A stretch of DNA of 64,000 nucleotides from Kangsaoukella pontilimi (GCF_009830125.1 NZ_WUPT01000001.1:1736001-1800000), one strand, 5' to 3'. Shown: positions 1 through 8,130, counted from the first letter of the stretch. Notes: generated by a model from the sequence alone, not told the origin. Numbers and translations are program-made.

Positions 1-1121
1 GAGACGCGCACAGCGGCATCTGCCACCAGGTCACACTGGCGGAGCGTGTCAGCCACACGGCTCAAGGAGACGTTTACGCCGGCCACCTGCACCGCGTGGT
101 CAAGTCTTCCCTTTGGCGTAAAGCCATCTTCGCCGATACGTTCCAGTTCGTCTTGTAAAGGGACGGGCACGCCTGAACCGGCATAGCTCAGCGTCTCCGC
201 CGAGACATCCAGATGGGGCAGAAACGCAAAAGGAGAGTCAGGCGCAGTCCGATACCCGAGCCCGCCCGTTTCTGTGGACCCGAAGACCTCCGTCATCGTC
301 GCGAGACCAGCATTGGAACAGTCGTTCCAAGTCTGCTCCGGCAAGGCCGCGCCAGACGAGACCCCGCCGACACCGTTCGGGAAGGAAACTCCGGTTTCCA
401 TCAGAAACTTCCACTGGAACGGCGTCGCGACGAGCACATCGCCAGGTCGGAGCCCTTTCATGACCGATATCGGAGAGCGCAGGGCGCAATCGATCACAGG
501 AACGGTCCTGATCTCTGCCATGATCACCGAGAAAATGAATCCGAAGACATGTGTCGGTGCCGCGAGCGACACGATGCGCTTCACCTCCCTCATGACGCCG
601 ACGGAACCCAAAGCCGTTCCCTCGATGAACATCTCCGAAACCGGCTTCGTGACCATTTTCGGACTGTCAGTGCTGCCTGAGGTCTGGAAAACGAGAACAG
701 GTGAACCCGATGCTTCTTTCAGGCGCTTCAAAACGAGACCGCACCAGCCGTCGAGACTAGGCTCAAGAAGGAGATAGTCATCCAGTCCGGCTGAACCGAG
801 ATCGAAAAAACGCGACACCGCGGACGCTGCAGAGAGCCTCGCGAGGCTGTCCAGACCCACACCGTCTTCGCCGATAACCACGTCCTTCGCATCTGACGCG
901 CCGCCGTCTGGTCGAAACAGCGCCTTGGCGGCCTGAAACCAAAGAGGTCCTTTCCCGCCGCTCGACTGGATGTCGTCAAGGATGAGATGCCTCAAGAGAC
1001 GGTCGGAATGCTCACGGCCAAGAGCAAAGTTTTTCGGAGACGCCAAGCGTTCGGCGTCCCCATTTGCCAAGGATGGCGACAAACTACTTAATTGCGACCG
1101 GTCAACCTGCGTCGAGCTCAT
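1..1121 (-). CDS. p-coumarate:CoA-ligase-like adenylate-forming enzyme (partial, 3' end off window)
   Basis: The first 373 or so codons of a gene that leaves the window at position 1. It reads as an acyl-activating (ANL) enzyme. A phosphate-binding loop VFQTSGSTDSPK lies at residues 144-155, the adenine-site motif FGSTETGG at 280-287, and a hinge-type segment GRLDHAVQVAGVNVS at 338-352. The catalytic lysine region would lie beyond the edge. In Rhodobacter, PYP needs a small p-hydroxycinnamoyl:CoA ligase to activate its chromophore, and this gene sits four genes behind pyp on the same strand, so that role is inferred. The ATG at 1119-1121 overlaps the preceding gene by 20 bases. LuxE-like acyl-protein synthetases are distant relatives and the main alternative. 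Confidence 0.82.
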   Translation of the reverse strand, partial: MSSTQVDRSQLSSLSPSLANGDAERLASPKNFALGREHSDRLLRHLILDDIQSSGGKGPLWFQAAKALFRPDGGASDAKDVVIGEDGVGLDSLARLSAASAVSRFFDLGSAGLDDYLLLEPSLDGWCGLVLKRLKEASGSPVLVFQTSGSTDSPKMVTKPVSEMFIEGTALGSVGVMREVKRIVSLAAPTHVFGFIFSVIMAEIRTVPVIDCALRSPISVMKGLRPGDVLVATPFQWKFLMETGVSFPNGVGGVSSGAALPEQTWNDCSNAGLATMTEVFGSTETGGLGYRTAPDSPFAFLPHLDVSAETLSYAGSGVPVPLQDELERIGEDGFTPKGRLDHAVQVAGVNVSLSRVADTLRQCDLVADAAVRV

Positions 1122-1587
1122 GGAGAATTTCTCCGACCAGGCCGCGGTAGTGTTGTCGTTTTGCATGAATGCGCGCGTGCAGTTCCAATGAAGCGGCGGC
1201 GACTTCCGAGGCGGCCATATCCTTACCCGGTGCGATCAGCGTCACTTCGACGTCATTCGCTGCATCATAATGCTCAAGACTGGTCAGCGCTTCATCCAGC
1301 GACTTGCAGCGCCACGCCTCGACCGTGTCGAGCTTGTCTTCCGATTGGTGGAAGAGCCTAACAGCGGCGACAAAGTCAGACTCCGTCGTGCGGTAGAGGT
1401 TGATTTCATACCAATAGGGAATTTCGGGAGTGAAGCTCATCGCCATCGCAAGTTCGGACCCGTTGAACTTGAGCGGACGGGCGCCAGACCGCGAAATGCG
1501 ATATCCGTTGGGCTGCCCGATATTCGAGGGAGCGACGCCGCCGGCACCCGGATGATCTTTATTGGTGTCTTCAAGTGCATAGGACAT
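1102..1587 (-). CDS. unknown protein of the PYP operon (family A)
   Basis: A 161-residue soluble protein with no family I recognise. I chose the ATG at 1587 because AAAAAAGGTGA lies just upstream. A GTG at 1605 overlaps the previous stop (GTGA) and would add six residues. The N-terminal third carries RSGARPLKFNGSEL, closely resembling RRAGAPPLRFKGRAL in the divergent gene at 3371-3817. A predicted strand with FVAAVRLF and a helix SLDEALTSLEHYDAA also have counterparts there. It ends inside the start of the ligase gene, so the two are probably translationally coupled. A role in PYP signalling or assembly is inferred from position only. Confidence 0.75.
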   Translation of the reverse strand: MSYALEDTNKDHPGAGGVAPSNIGQPNGYRISRSGARPLKFNGSELAMAMSFTPEIPYWYEINLYRTTESDFVAAVRLFHQSEDKLDTVEAWRCKSLDEALTSLEHYDAANDVEVTLIAPGKDMAASEVAAASLELHARIHAKRQHYRGLVGEILHELDAG

Positions 1588-1601
1588 GGGTTCACCTTTT
1601 T

Positions 1602-2150
1602 TCACAACGATGCGACGTATGGAGCGATCGTTTTCTCCATGGTCGCGGAGGTTTGTTTGAGGAGCTGGACCGGATGCTCATGCGCTTTCGCACTATCCGG
1701 ACCAATATTTGTCGTCATCACCGCTTCGAGATCTCTGTGGCCCTCACGGACAAGCGCTGAGACATCTGCCCCGACCTCGATCCGCGCGAGACGATAGGTT
1801 GGTCTTGCCGGTGCACCCACGGGTGGTTCAGCAGCAAAATGCGCAACGCAATGCCCATCAGCCGTCAACATGATCGAGAGCGTCTCCGTGCCTGCTTCCC
1901 CAGCCGCCGAAACAGTTTCGGCAACGGGCGGACCGCCGACACGGACCACCAAAATCTCGCTCATATCGTCCCGAAACGGGGGATGGCCATCCACGCGAAG
2001 CCTACGCCTCTCGTAGACGGGCCGGCTCTGACGGCCTTCGCGCCAACCACCATCGGACGGCGTACCCGACGAGTTGGCGGCGCGCATGAGCGCCCGCAAC
2101 TCGTCCGAGATCGTGACCTCGTAGGGTATGTGGTTTGTTTCTGTGCGCAC
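1602..2150 (-). CDS. unknown protein downstream of pyp
   Basis: A 182-residue protein without a recognisable domain, signal peptide or membrane segment. It begins with a GTG 21 bases after the pyp stop and ends in a GTGA overlap with the next gene's alternative start, so it belongs to the pyp operon. An Arg/Gly-rich, probably disordered stretch (residues 30-60) precedes a likely folded part starting near MSEILVVRVGG (residue 63). No strong ribosome binding site precedes the GTG, so the true start could be the internal ATG at residue 63. Nothing in the sequence points to a function. Confidence 0.65.
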   Translation of the reverse strand: MRTETNHIPYEVTISDELRALMRAANSSGTPSDGGWREGRQSRPVYERRRLRVDGHPPFRDDMSEILVVRVGGPPVAETVSAAGEAGTETLSIMLTADGHCVAHFAAEPPVGAPARPTYRLARIEVGADVSALVREGHRDLEAVMTTNIGPDSAKAHEHPVQLLKQTSATMEKTIAPYVASL

Positions 2151-2171
2151 TTGCGGACCAACTACGGCTCG

Positions 2172-2546
2172 TTACACGCGCTTCACGAACATCCAGCAAT
2201 GCTGGCCGTCGGGCTGCGACTTCAGATGGATCTTCACGCCGACATTTGCGCCTTTATAGGCGAATTTGTAGTCGAACATGACGTTGATCTGGCCTGTGCG
2301 GTGGAAGGTCAGGAACTCACCGTGGAAGCGCTTGCCCTTGGCACAGGGGGCCACTTCGTTGAAGAAGTCCTTCCCGATCATGTCTTCGGGGGTCCGGTTC
2401 GCGATCATGCCTTCAGCACGATTGTACTTCACGATCTTGCCGTTCCGGTCGAGCATGACGGCGCCGAAGGGCAGGTATTCCGCCCGCTGAGGTTCACGCG
2501 CCAAGATGTTATCAAGGTCTTGGCTGCCGAAAGGAATGATTTCCAT
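2172..2546 (-). CDS. pyp: photoactive yellow protein, blue-light PAS photoreceptor
   Basis: A 124-residue PAS-fold photoreceptor that binds p-coumaric acid as a thioester and undergoes a trans-cis photocycle in the cytoplasm. It aligns along its full length with Halorhodospira PYP (125 residues), shifted by one. The chromophore cysteine is Cys68 in EVAPCAKGKRF. The phenolate-binding Tyr42 and Glu46 are Tyr41 and Glu45, Arg52 is Arg51, and the family C-terminus WMFVKRV is kept. Thr50 is Ala49 here, and Met100, which speeds recovery in the Halorhodospira protein, is Gly99. Rhodobacter PYPs also have glycine there as I recall. The start is supported by AAGGA upstream. Which partner reads the signal is unknown. 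The flanking unknown genes are candidates. Confidence 0.97.
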   Translation of the reverse strand: MEIIPFGSQDLDNILAREPQRAEYLPFGAVMLDRNGKIVKYNRAEGMIANRTPEDMIGKDFFNEVAPCAKGKRFHGEFLTFHRTGQINVMFDYKFAYKGANVGVKIHLKSQPDGQHCWMFVKRV

Positions 2547-2574
2547 TTTCGTATCCTTGTCGTTGACGGGAGGA

Positions 2575-3000
2575 TTAGTCGTTCATCTCGACACCATCCT
2601 CGTTATCGAGGAAGGAATCGTTGAATGTCAGAGACATGTCGTGAATGCGGCGGACCATATGGCCGTCGTATTCCTCGGTGAGCTTCTCGCGACCCTCCGC
2701 CGTCGCCCACTTGTAGTCGATCTTGCCCAGGCTCACGATGCACTGGGGGATCGTTTCGAAGCGCTGCTTCAAGGCGAATTTCGCGGAATCGACCTCGATT
2801 CCGCTCACCTCTTCAAACTCCGCGAGCGCTGTAAGACTTTCGAGTTCGGCCTCGCCCTCGATCCTTGCGGTACTCGAGATAACTTCGGCGGCGGCCATGA
2901 GGACCCATTCGGGATGGTCGCCGCGGACAACCAGGCCGAGACCGTCATGGCGGAACTCGAAACGTCCGTCGACTTCCTTCAATTGACCAATTTCATCCAT
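2575..3000 (-). CDS. unknown protein, first gene of the pyp operon
   Basis: A protein of 141 residues from the ATG at 3000, which has AAAGGAG ten bases upstream. A longer reading frame from the ATG at 3048 gives 157 residues but has no ribosome binding site. I do not recognise the family. The sequence has the segments FRHDGLGLVVRGDHPEWVL, a Glu/Ala-rich helix and KIDYKWATAEGREKLTEEYD, with no cysteine clusters or membrane spans. It is 28 bases upstream of pyp on the same strand and is therefore likely co-transcribed. A partner or regulator of PYP is a reasonable guess but is not shown by the sequence. Confidence 0.7.
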   Translation of the reverse strand: MDEIGQLKEVDGRFEFRHDGLGLVVRGDHPEWVLMAAAEVISSTARIEGEAELESLTALAEFEEVSGIEVDSAKFALKQRFETIPQCIVSLGKIDYKWATAEGREKLTEEYDGHMVRRIHDMSLTFNDSFLDNEDGVEMND

Positions 3001-3154
3001 ACGCTGAATGCTCCTTTCGGCGGCATTGGCATTTACGTGTTTCGCCATCTAGCGAACGAGGCCGGTATCGACCGCAGGAGTAAATTATTCATTGAAGCTC
3101 TCAAACTTCGTGGCTTACGGTTAAGCGAGGGTAACTTTGTGTTGGGGGAAGACT
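3001..3154. promoter_or_regulatory. divergent intergenic region between the pyp operon and the plus-strand unknown genes
   Basis: About 150 bases lie between two divergent starts, and the right half is clearly AT-richer than its surroundings. It must hold the promoters of both gene sets unless they are read through from outside. I found no clear FNR, PpsR or other recognisable operator and no convincing sigma-70 pair. The call therefore rests on position alone. Confidence 0.4.
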
Positions 3155-3325
3155 ATGAGTAGCAGTCTATACGGGAGCGGCGCAGTTGAGCTCCGCGTAC
3201 ATCAGGACGGCGAAGACATCCTGATCTATTCCTTCAAGGCGATCGACGAGGCGGCGGAGATGTTCGATTTCCTGCGGGATTTCTTCCCGACGGCGAAATT
3301 CGTGATTCAGCCACTGATGCATTAG
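3155..3325 (+). CDS. small unknown protein divergent from pyp operon
   Basis: A 56-residue protein starting at the ATG at 3155, preceded by GGGGGAAG. It begins MSSSLYGSGAVELRV, has acidic and aromatic character (AAEMFDFLRDFFPTAKF) and ends in QPLMH. I do not recognise a family. The pattern of two strands followed by a helix suggests a small folded domain rather than a chance frame. It is the first gene of the plus-strand set that diverges from the pyp operon. Confidence 0.55.
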   Translation: MSSSLYGSGAVELRVHQDGEDILIYSFKAIDEAAEMFDFLRDFFPTAKFVIQPLMH

Positions 3326-3370
3326 GCCGCGTTTACCACATGCTAACGCAGGTGATGGTACCGCGCTGGC

Positions 3371-3817
3371 ATGTTGTCGAAAACACGTTCGAAATCCACG
3401 TCCCGAACCGCAGCTCGCCGCAGCACAGCGCGCGGCGTACTTGCTGACAAATGGTCCGATACGATGGTTCGGCGCGCGGGCGCCCCGCCTCTGCGCTTCA
3501 AGGGGCGTGCCCTGTCACGGGTTCAGGATGGCGCCGGCATCTTGGCGGCGTCGATCACGCTCTGGCTGAAAAAGTCCGGCGGCTTCGTTGGCGTGGCCGA
3601 AGCTGGCGACGCGTCGCACGCCGCCTCACGCGCTGATCTTGGCGAAATGATGGACTGGCTCGAAGAGATTTGCGAGGCCGGTGATACCGCAACTGACATG
3701 GAACCACTGGCGCTTGTTCCTTCACTGGCGGTTGATCGGCTCACCGGGCGAAACCTTCGCCGCCTCGCCGGACGGGCGCTCGATGACTGGGACCGCCTGC
3801 TGGAACAGGCAGAGTGA
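3371..3817 (+). CDS. unknown protein, apparent relative of the family-A gene in the pyp operon
   Basis: A 148-residue frame. Its likely folded part begins at or near Met32 (position 3464), because the first 31 residues are Ser/Thr/Arg-rich. RRAGAPPLRFKGRALS, followed by a strand with GGFVGVAE and a helix DLGEMMDWLEEICEAGD, mirrors the order of motifs in the minus-strand gene at 1102-1587. I infer that the two are paralogues. The downstream gene follows after a short gap, so the plus-strand genes form an operon. Function is unknown. The start at 3371 has only a weak ribosome binding site. Confidence 0.6.
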   Translation: MLSKTRSKSTSRTAARRSTARGVLADKWSDTMVRRAGAPPLRFKGRALSRVQDGAGILAASITLWLKKSGGFVGVAEAGDASHAASRADLGEMMDWLEEICEAGDTATDMEPLALVPSLAVDRLTGRNLRRLAGRALDDWDRLLEQAE

Positions 3818-3841
3818 CCGTTGCACCAGAAAGGACATGTG

Positions 3842-4534
3842 ATGTCGGTGGAAACTTCCTACAGAGAACAGGCACGGGCGGCCCGTCGCGAGGCGCGCGA
3901 AACGCTTCTGGCGTTCCGCGAGGCGCGGTTGAAATCGAAAAAACGCGTGTCCGCCGAGAGTAGCGAAGCGGCGGGCGCCGAGCCAGTTGCTCACCAAAAC
4001 GAAACGACCATCAGCCCGGCCTCGTTTTTTGCGATCGAGTCCTCGGCACCCGCTACGGAAGCGCACGTCCCGGATGATATTCCTTCGGAGGTCCGTCACG
4101 AACCTGGGTCTGGAGACCCCGTAGCCGCGCCCGTCGACATGGCGCCCGATGTACCGGAAGAGGCAGAGTCGGCAAACGAGCGGCCTCCAGCCTCCGAGAC
4201 CGAGGCGGCAGAGGCCGAAGCGGAAAGCGATGATGCTCCGTTCGAATCGGCCGAGGCCACGCCAGATCCGGAAGCCGAGGCGCCAAAGACGACGGCCAGT
4301 CCAGTTCAGGAAACCGGTTTCGAGAAGGTCGATGCCGACTCAGATCTGTTCGAGCTGCCGGGCGCTGGTGCCGGTATGATCTGGATGTTCCACCAGTGTG
4401 GCGTAAATTCGCTGTCGGACCTTGCGAATGAGGAAACCGCCTCGCTCTCGCAGCGCCTTGGCGTTGTCGGGCACATCCTGAATGTCGAACCTTGGATAGA
4501 CTTCGCAAGAAAGAGGGTCGAGGCGCAGACCTGA
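3842..4534 (+). CDS. unknown acidic-linker protein with a C-terminal helix-hairpin-helix-like domain
   Basis: A 230-residue protein from the ATG at 3842, which has AAAGGA upstream. An in-frame TTG at 3821 would add seven residues. Three parts are visible: a basic helical N-terminus (residues 1-35, YREQARAARREARETLLAF), a long Glu/Pro/Ala-rich probably disordered linker (about 40-165), and a compact C-terminal domain. That domain reads DLFELPGAGAGMIWMFHQCG then SLSDLANEETASLSQRLG and ends WIDFARKR. It resembles the short helix-hairpin-helix domains attached to many alphaproteobacterial proteins. It is last in the divergent set beside pyp. DNA binding or protein contact is possible but unproven. 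Confidence 0.6.
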   Translation: MSVETSYREQARAARREARETLLAFREARLKSKKRVSAESSEAAGAEPVAHQNETTISPASFFAIESSAPATEAHVPDDIPSEVRHEPGSGDPVAAPVDMAPDVPEEAESANERPPASETEAAEAEAESDDAPFESAEATPDPEAEAPKTTASPVQETGFEKVDADSDLFELPGAGAGMIWMFHQCGVNSLSDLANEETASLSQRLGVVGHILNVEPWIDFARKRVEAQT

Positions 4535-4749
4535 ATGCGGGTATGAACCACGTTTGCCAATCTGGGCGCCTCGCCTGAGGGCTTAAACCGGGGGGAACTC
4601 GTCAGGCCGGCTTTCCAGGTTTGTCGCCCAGAGCAGCATCAAAGCCCGAGTGCGGAAAACGTAGCGGCTACGGCTTTCTGATTTCTCCGCAGCCGGTGTC
4701 ATGACATCCGCGGGACATCTATGGCCGAAAGTGCACGTCTAGGATGGGA

Positions 4750-4826
4750 TGGTAGCGGAGGAGGGACTTGAACCCCCGACACGCGGATTATGATTCCGCT
4801 GCTCTAACCAACTGAGCTACTCCGCC
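4750..4826 (-). tRNA. tRNA-Met (anticodon CAT, elongator type)
   Basis: A 77-base cloverleaf read on the minus strand, starting GGCGGAGTAGCTCAGTTGG and ending with an encoded CCA. The anticodon arm GCGGA-ATCATAA-TCCGC gives CAT. The T arm GGGGGTTCAAGTCCCTC is intact. CAT can also mark Ile2 tRNA, but the arm sequences fit elongator Met. A weak minus-strand hairpin followed by TTTT (about 4656-4672) may be its terminator. I see nothing else in 4535-4749. Confidence 0.95.
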
Positions 4827-4938
4827 GTAAGCGAGGGCTAGGTAGAGGCTGGCGGCGCGTCCGTCAAGACCACAATCCGGTTGCCAAAGGCGTTTTCGCG
4901 ACATGGTCGCAAGAGACGACCGGACCTGACAAGGCGCC

Positions 4939-5667
4939 TCAGAGAACGCGGGATAGAAATGCGCGGGTTCGCTCCTCTTTCGGCGCCGAGAACAGAACCT
5001 CGGGCGGCGCCTCTTCAAGAATGCGCCCCCGATCCAGAAAGCAGATCTTGTCGGCCAATTCGCGCGCGAAGCCCATCTCGTGGGTGGCAAGAACCATTGT
5101 CATACCCTCGGCACGCAACTGCCGGAGCACGTCCAGAACCTCGCCCACCAGTTCGGGGTCGAGCGCCGACGTGATCTCGTCGAAGAGCATCATCTCGGGC
5201 TTCATGGCCAGCGCCCGAACGATAGCCACCCTCTGTTGTTGGCCGCCGGACAACTGGTCCGGATAGTGGTCCATCCGGTCTTCGAGACCGAAGCGCCGGA
5301 AAAGCTCAGTCACTTCCGGCAAGAGGGTCTCTCGCGTCATGCGCTTCACCCGTCTGGGCGCAAGAAGAACATTCTCGGCGGCGGTCATGTGCGGGAACAG
5401 ATTGTAGCTCTGAAAAACCATCCCGATCCGCCTCCGTACCGGCGCAGGATCAAGACCGGGTTCGGCGATATCGACACTGTCGAGACGGATTTCGCCGTCA
5501 TCCAGCGGTTCGAGCAGGTTCAGGCAGCGCAGAAGCGTGGACTTGCCCGACCCCGACGCGCCGATCAGGCAGACCATCTCGCCCCGGTCAATGCTCAGGT
5601 CGATCCCGTCAAGGACCACGTTGGTCCCAAAGGATTTCCTGAGGCCTTTCGCCTGAAGCCAGACCAT
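4939..5667 (-). CDS. polar amino-acid ABC transporter, ATP-binding protein
   Basis: A 242-residue cytoplasmic ATPase that powers uptake with the two genes upstream of it. Walker [10 protein letters not shown], the Q loop [11 protein letters not shown], the signature LSGGQQQR, Walker [14 protein letters not shown] and the switch [12 protein letters not shown] are all present. These are typical of the GlnQ/HisP family. The ATG at 5667 overlaps the permease stop (ATGA). A longer open frame upstream of this ATG is only the shadow of the permease gene. The substrate cannot be read from the sequence beyond a polar amino acid or relative. Confidence 0.93.
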   Translation of the reverse strand: MVWLQAKGLRKSFGTNVVLDGIDLSIDRGEMVCLIGASGSGKSTLLRCLNLLEPLDDGEIRLDSVDIAEPGLDPAPVRRRIGMVFQSYNLFPHMTAAENVLLAPRRVKRMTRETLLPEVTELFRRFGLEDRMDHYPDQLSGGQQQRVAIVRALAMKPEMMLFDEITSALDPELVGEVLDVLRQLRAEGMTMVLATHEMGFARELADKICFLDRGRILEEAPPEVLFSAPKEERTRAFLSRVL

Positions 5668-6509
5668 CAGTTCCGCGCCTTCATCTGCCGGGCCAGCAGA
5701 TAATCGGCATAGCGCGTGGCCGGGATGGTGATTGCCAGAAAGATCAGCGCGGCACCGACATAGGGCGTGAAGTTCGCCAGAAGAGACTTGTAGACGCCTG
5801 CCTGCCGGAAGATCTCGACCGGGCCGATGAACGACAAAAGCGCCACGTCTTTCTGCAGTGCGATGAATAGGTTCATGTTGGCAGGCACGACGCGGCGGAT
5901 CGCCTGAGGCAGGATGACATAGCGCATCGTGTCGCCCTCCGAGAGGCCGAGTGAAGACGCGGCAGCCCGCTGGCTCTGGTGGATAGACTCGATGCCAGTG
6001 CGAAAGACCTCGGCCACATAGGCCGCATAGGTCAGCACCAGCGCGACCGTCCCCCAGATATAGGGCGAATTCCACGGACGCGGCAGGCCGAGGCCGGGGA
6101 TGCCGAAGCCCACGAGGTAGATCACAAGGATGACCGGCACACCCCGGAAGACATCGGTGTAGACGATGCCAAACAGGCGCAGCGGATAGAGCGCCGGCGA
6201 GCGGACATCGCGCATCAGCGCGATGACAAGCCCCAGACCGAAGATCAGTGGCGCGGACCACGCGAAGATCGCCACGTCCAGTAGAAACGCTTCGAGAAGA
6301 CCCGGAAAGGTCCGGGCGAAAACATCCCAGTTGAAGAAGCTCTTCTTCACCGCTTCCCAGCGCGGTGCGAGAGGCACCAAAAGGACGATGGCCACGACGA
6401 CCGCGAGCGTAGACAGGGCGGCGATCGTGTTTGACCGCCGCCTCAATCGCGCCTCATAGGCCTGCCGACGTGTCAGCGCCGGCCCCCTGCCCTCATTACG
6501 AAAGGTCAT
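5667..6509 (-). CDS. polar amino-acid ABC transporter, permease
   Basis: A 280-residue inner-membrane protein of the HisM/GlnP type with hydrophobic segments spread from residue 30 onward. The cytoplasmic EAA loop that docks the ATPase is visible near residues 190-210 ([20 protein letters not shown]). It is the only permease in the cluster, so a homodimer is likely. The gene starts directly after the stop of the binding-protein gene and ends in an ATGA overlap with the ATPase gene. This gives a tight three-gene operon. Confidence 0.92.
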   Translation of the reverse strand: MTFRNEGRGPALTRRQAYEARLRRRSNTIAALSTLAVVVAIVLLVPLAPRWEAVKKSFFNWDVFARTFPGLLEAFLLDVAIFAWSAPLIFGLGLVIALMRDVRSPALYPLRLFGIVYTDVFRGVPVILVIYLVGFGIPGLGLPRPWNSPYIWGTVALVLTYAAYVAEVFRTGIESIHQSQRAAASSLGLSEGDTMRYVILPQAIRRVVPANMNLFIALQKDVALLSFIGPVEIFRQAGVYKSLLANFTPYVGAALIFLAITIPATRYADYLLARQMKARN

Positions 6510-7325
6510 TTACTCGATGACCGGCACACCCGTCGCCTCGGCCAGCCACTGGGCCTCGATCTCGGCCAGACGGCCGCTTGCCTTCAGGCTCTCAAGCGCT
6601 GCGTCGACGCAGTCCTTCAGCGGGTTGCCTTCTTCGAAGAGCATCCCGAACTGGTCGGGGTTCTCACTCCGATCCGCCGGGAACTGGCCCAGGACGACCC
6701 CGTCATCCAGCATCACGGCAGCCAGGAAAAGCGCCGTCGGCAGATCGAAGAGCGCCGCGTCGATCTGGCGGGCCTTCATCGCCTCGGTGACATCGGCATT
6801 GTCGCCGTAAAGCAGCGGATCGCTGTCCGGCTGGATGACCCCGGTAATCATCCCGTAGGATGTATGCGATGCCACACCGCCCCATTTTAGCCCTGCAAGC
6901 GAGTCCAGGTCCGGGGTCGCGCCGCCCGCGGCCACGGGCTCGGTCGTGAGCACCGCCATGGCCGCGGAATAATACGGTGCCGAGAAATCGACGATCTCGT
7001 CACGCTCGGGCGTGATCGAGTATTGCTGCAGGTTGAAGTCGAAATTCTTGACGCCCGGCTGGATCGCCTCGTCGAACGACGACCGAACCCAGGTCACCTG
7101 ATCGTCGGAAAAACCCATCTCGCCGGCCACCGCATAAGCGACCGCCGCTTCGAAGCCTTCTTTGGATTCCGGATCGTCATTCATCACCCAAGGGTAATAG
7201 GCAGGATTGCCCGTCGCGATGGTCAGGACGCCGTCCTCAAGGGTCTTGCCCGCCGCGCAGGAATCCTGCGCCAGCGCGCCGCCGGCGCTCATCATCAGAA
7301 CCATGGCCGAAGTCAGAAGTCTCAT
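6510..7325 (-). CDS. periplasmic solute-binding protein of the amino-acid ABC transporter
   Basis: A 271-residue family-3 extracellular binding protein that captures the substrate in the periplasm for the adjacent permease. A signal peptide is clear (MRLLTSAMVLMMSAGGALAQ, cleavage after ALA-Q). The mature part has the usual bilobed pattern: YYPWVMNDDPESKEGFEAAVA near the start, then FDFNLQQYSITPER and VDFSAPYY. The last motif is typical of the family. It is the promoter-proximal gene of the operon. The ligand is unknown. Confidence 0.92.
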   Translation of the reverse strand: MRLLTSAMVLMMSAGGALAQDSCAAGKTLEDGVLTIATGNPAYYPWVMNDDPESKEGFEAAVAYAVAGEMGFSDDQVTWVRSSFDEAIQPGVKNFDFNLQQYSITPERDEIVDFSAPYYSAAMAVLTTEPVAAGGATPDLDSLAGLKWGGVASHTSYGMITGVIQPDSDPLLYGDNADVTEAMKARQIDAALFDLPTALFLAAVMLDDGVVLGQFPADRSENPDQFGMLFEEGNPLKDCVDAALESLKASGRLAEIEAQWLAEATGVPVIE

Positions 7326-7418
7326 GCTGCAATCTCCGCGAAAAACCTTTTCCGAAGCTTGGCGTCGAATTCGGAATTGTCCAGCCCTGCCGCCCCGGCA
7401 TGGCCGGTTTCCGCATCC

Positions 7419-8039
7419 TCAACCCTTTCTGAGGAAGAGGCTGAATTGAAATGACTGCGCTCGTCCTGACGGAGTGCTGTGCAGGTGCGCCTGGTCCGCC
7501 ACCCGCTCGAAACCGGGGCCCAACACCCGGCCAAGGCTTTCCGGGCTGTAGCGCTGCACGGGCAGCCCGCTACAGCGTTCAGGGCCGTCCAGCGCAAATG
7601 TCGCGATGATGGCATGACCTCCCGGACGCACGGCGCGCTCCAATCTTTCGATGTAAGCGTCCCGGTCGGCCTGCTCGGTCAGAAAGTGGAATACAGCCCT
7701 GTCATGCCAGAGATCCCAGGTTCGTTGGGGTAGCCATTCTGTGATGCCAGCATTGATCCAGGTGACAGCATCACGACGCGGCCCCAAGGCCCGTCGGGCA
7801 GCTTCCAGAGCAGCCTGAGACAGGTCCAGCACCGTCACATCGGTCAAGCCCCGGTCCAGCAGCCGTTCAGCCAGGCGCGAGCGGCCGCCTCCTATGTCGA
7901 TTGCCGAGTTCCCTGCGCCTATACCTGCAAGATCGCAGAATGCGAGCGAGGGTGCCGGATCATCTTGATGCCAACTCAGATCTGTCTCTGCCTTTTCGGA
8001 GTAGACCTTTTCCCAGTGACGCTGGCGATTCCCTGACAT
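7419..8039 (-). CDS. class I SAM-dependent methyltransferase
   Basis: A protein of about 206 residues. The start MSGNRQRHWEKVYSEK at 8039 fits the family best. A TTG at 8099 with AGAGGA upstream would add 20 residues. The SAM-binding motif I is AIDIGGGRSRLAERLL, the acidic loop is VTVLDLSQAALEAAR, and a post-motif WHDRAVFHFL follows. The layout HWEKVY...DLSWHQ resembles small tellurite-resistance or thiopurine-type methyltransferases. The substrate is unknown. It stands alone between the amino-acid transporter and the YbbP gene. Confidence 0.85.
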   Translation of the reverse strand: MSGNRQRHWEKVYSEKAETDLSWHQDDPAPSLAFCDLAGIGAGNSAIDIGGGRSRLAERLLDRGLTDVTVLDLSQAALEAARRALGPRRDAVTWINAGITEWLPQRTWDLWHDRAVFHFLTEQADRDAYIERLERAVRPGGHAIIATFALDGPERCSGLPVQRYSPESLGRVLGPGFERVADQAHLHSTPSGRAQSFQFSLFLRKG

Positions 8040-8130
8040 GGCTACAGCATCCTGGTCAGCCTCGGAGCGATCAAGACCGTTTATTGTCGAACCGCCCAAT
8101 GCCCGTTTCCTCTGAGGGCGGCTGCAGTTC

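Noticed and set aside
1-4534. Gas-vesicle genes near pyp, as in Rhodobacter
   Set aside because: None of the unknown proteins resembles GvpA, F, K, L or N.
4535-4749. An attachment site or mobile-element edge at tRNA-Met
   Set aside because: No repeated tRNA 3' end, integrase or phage gene is visible on either side.
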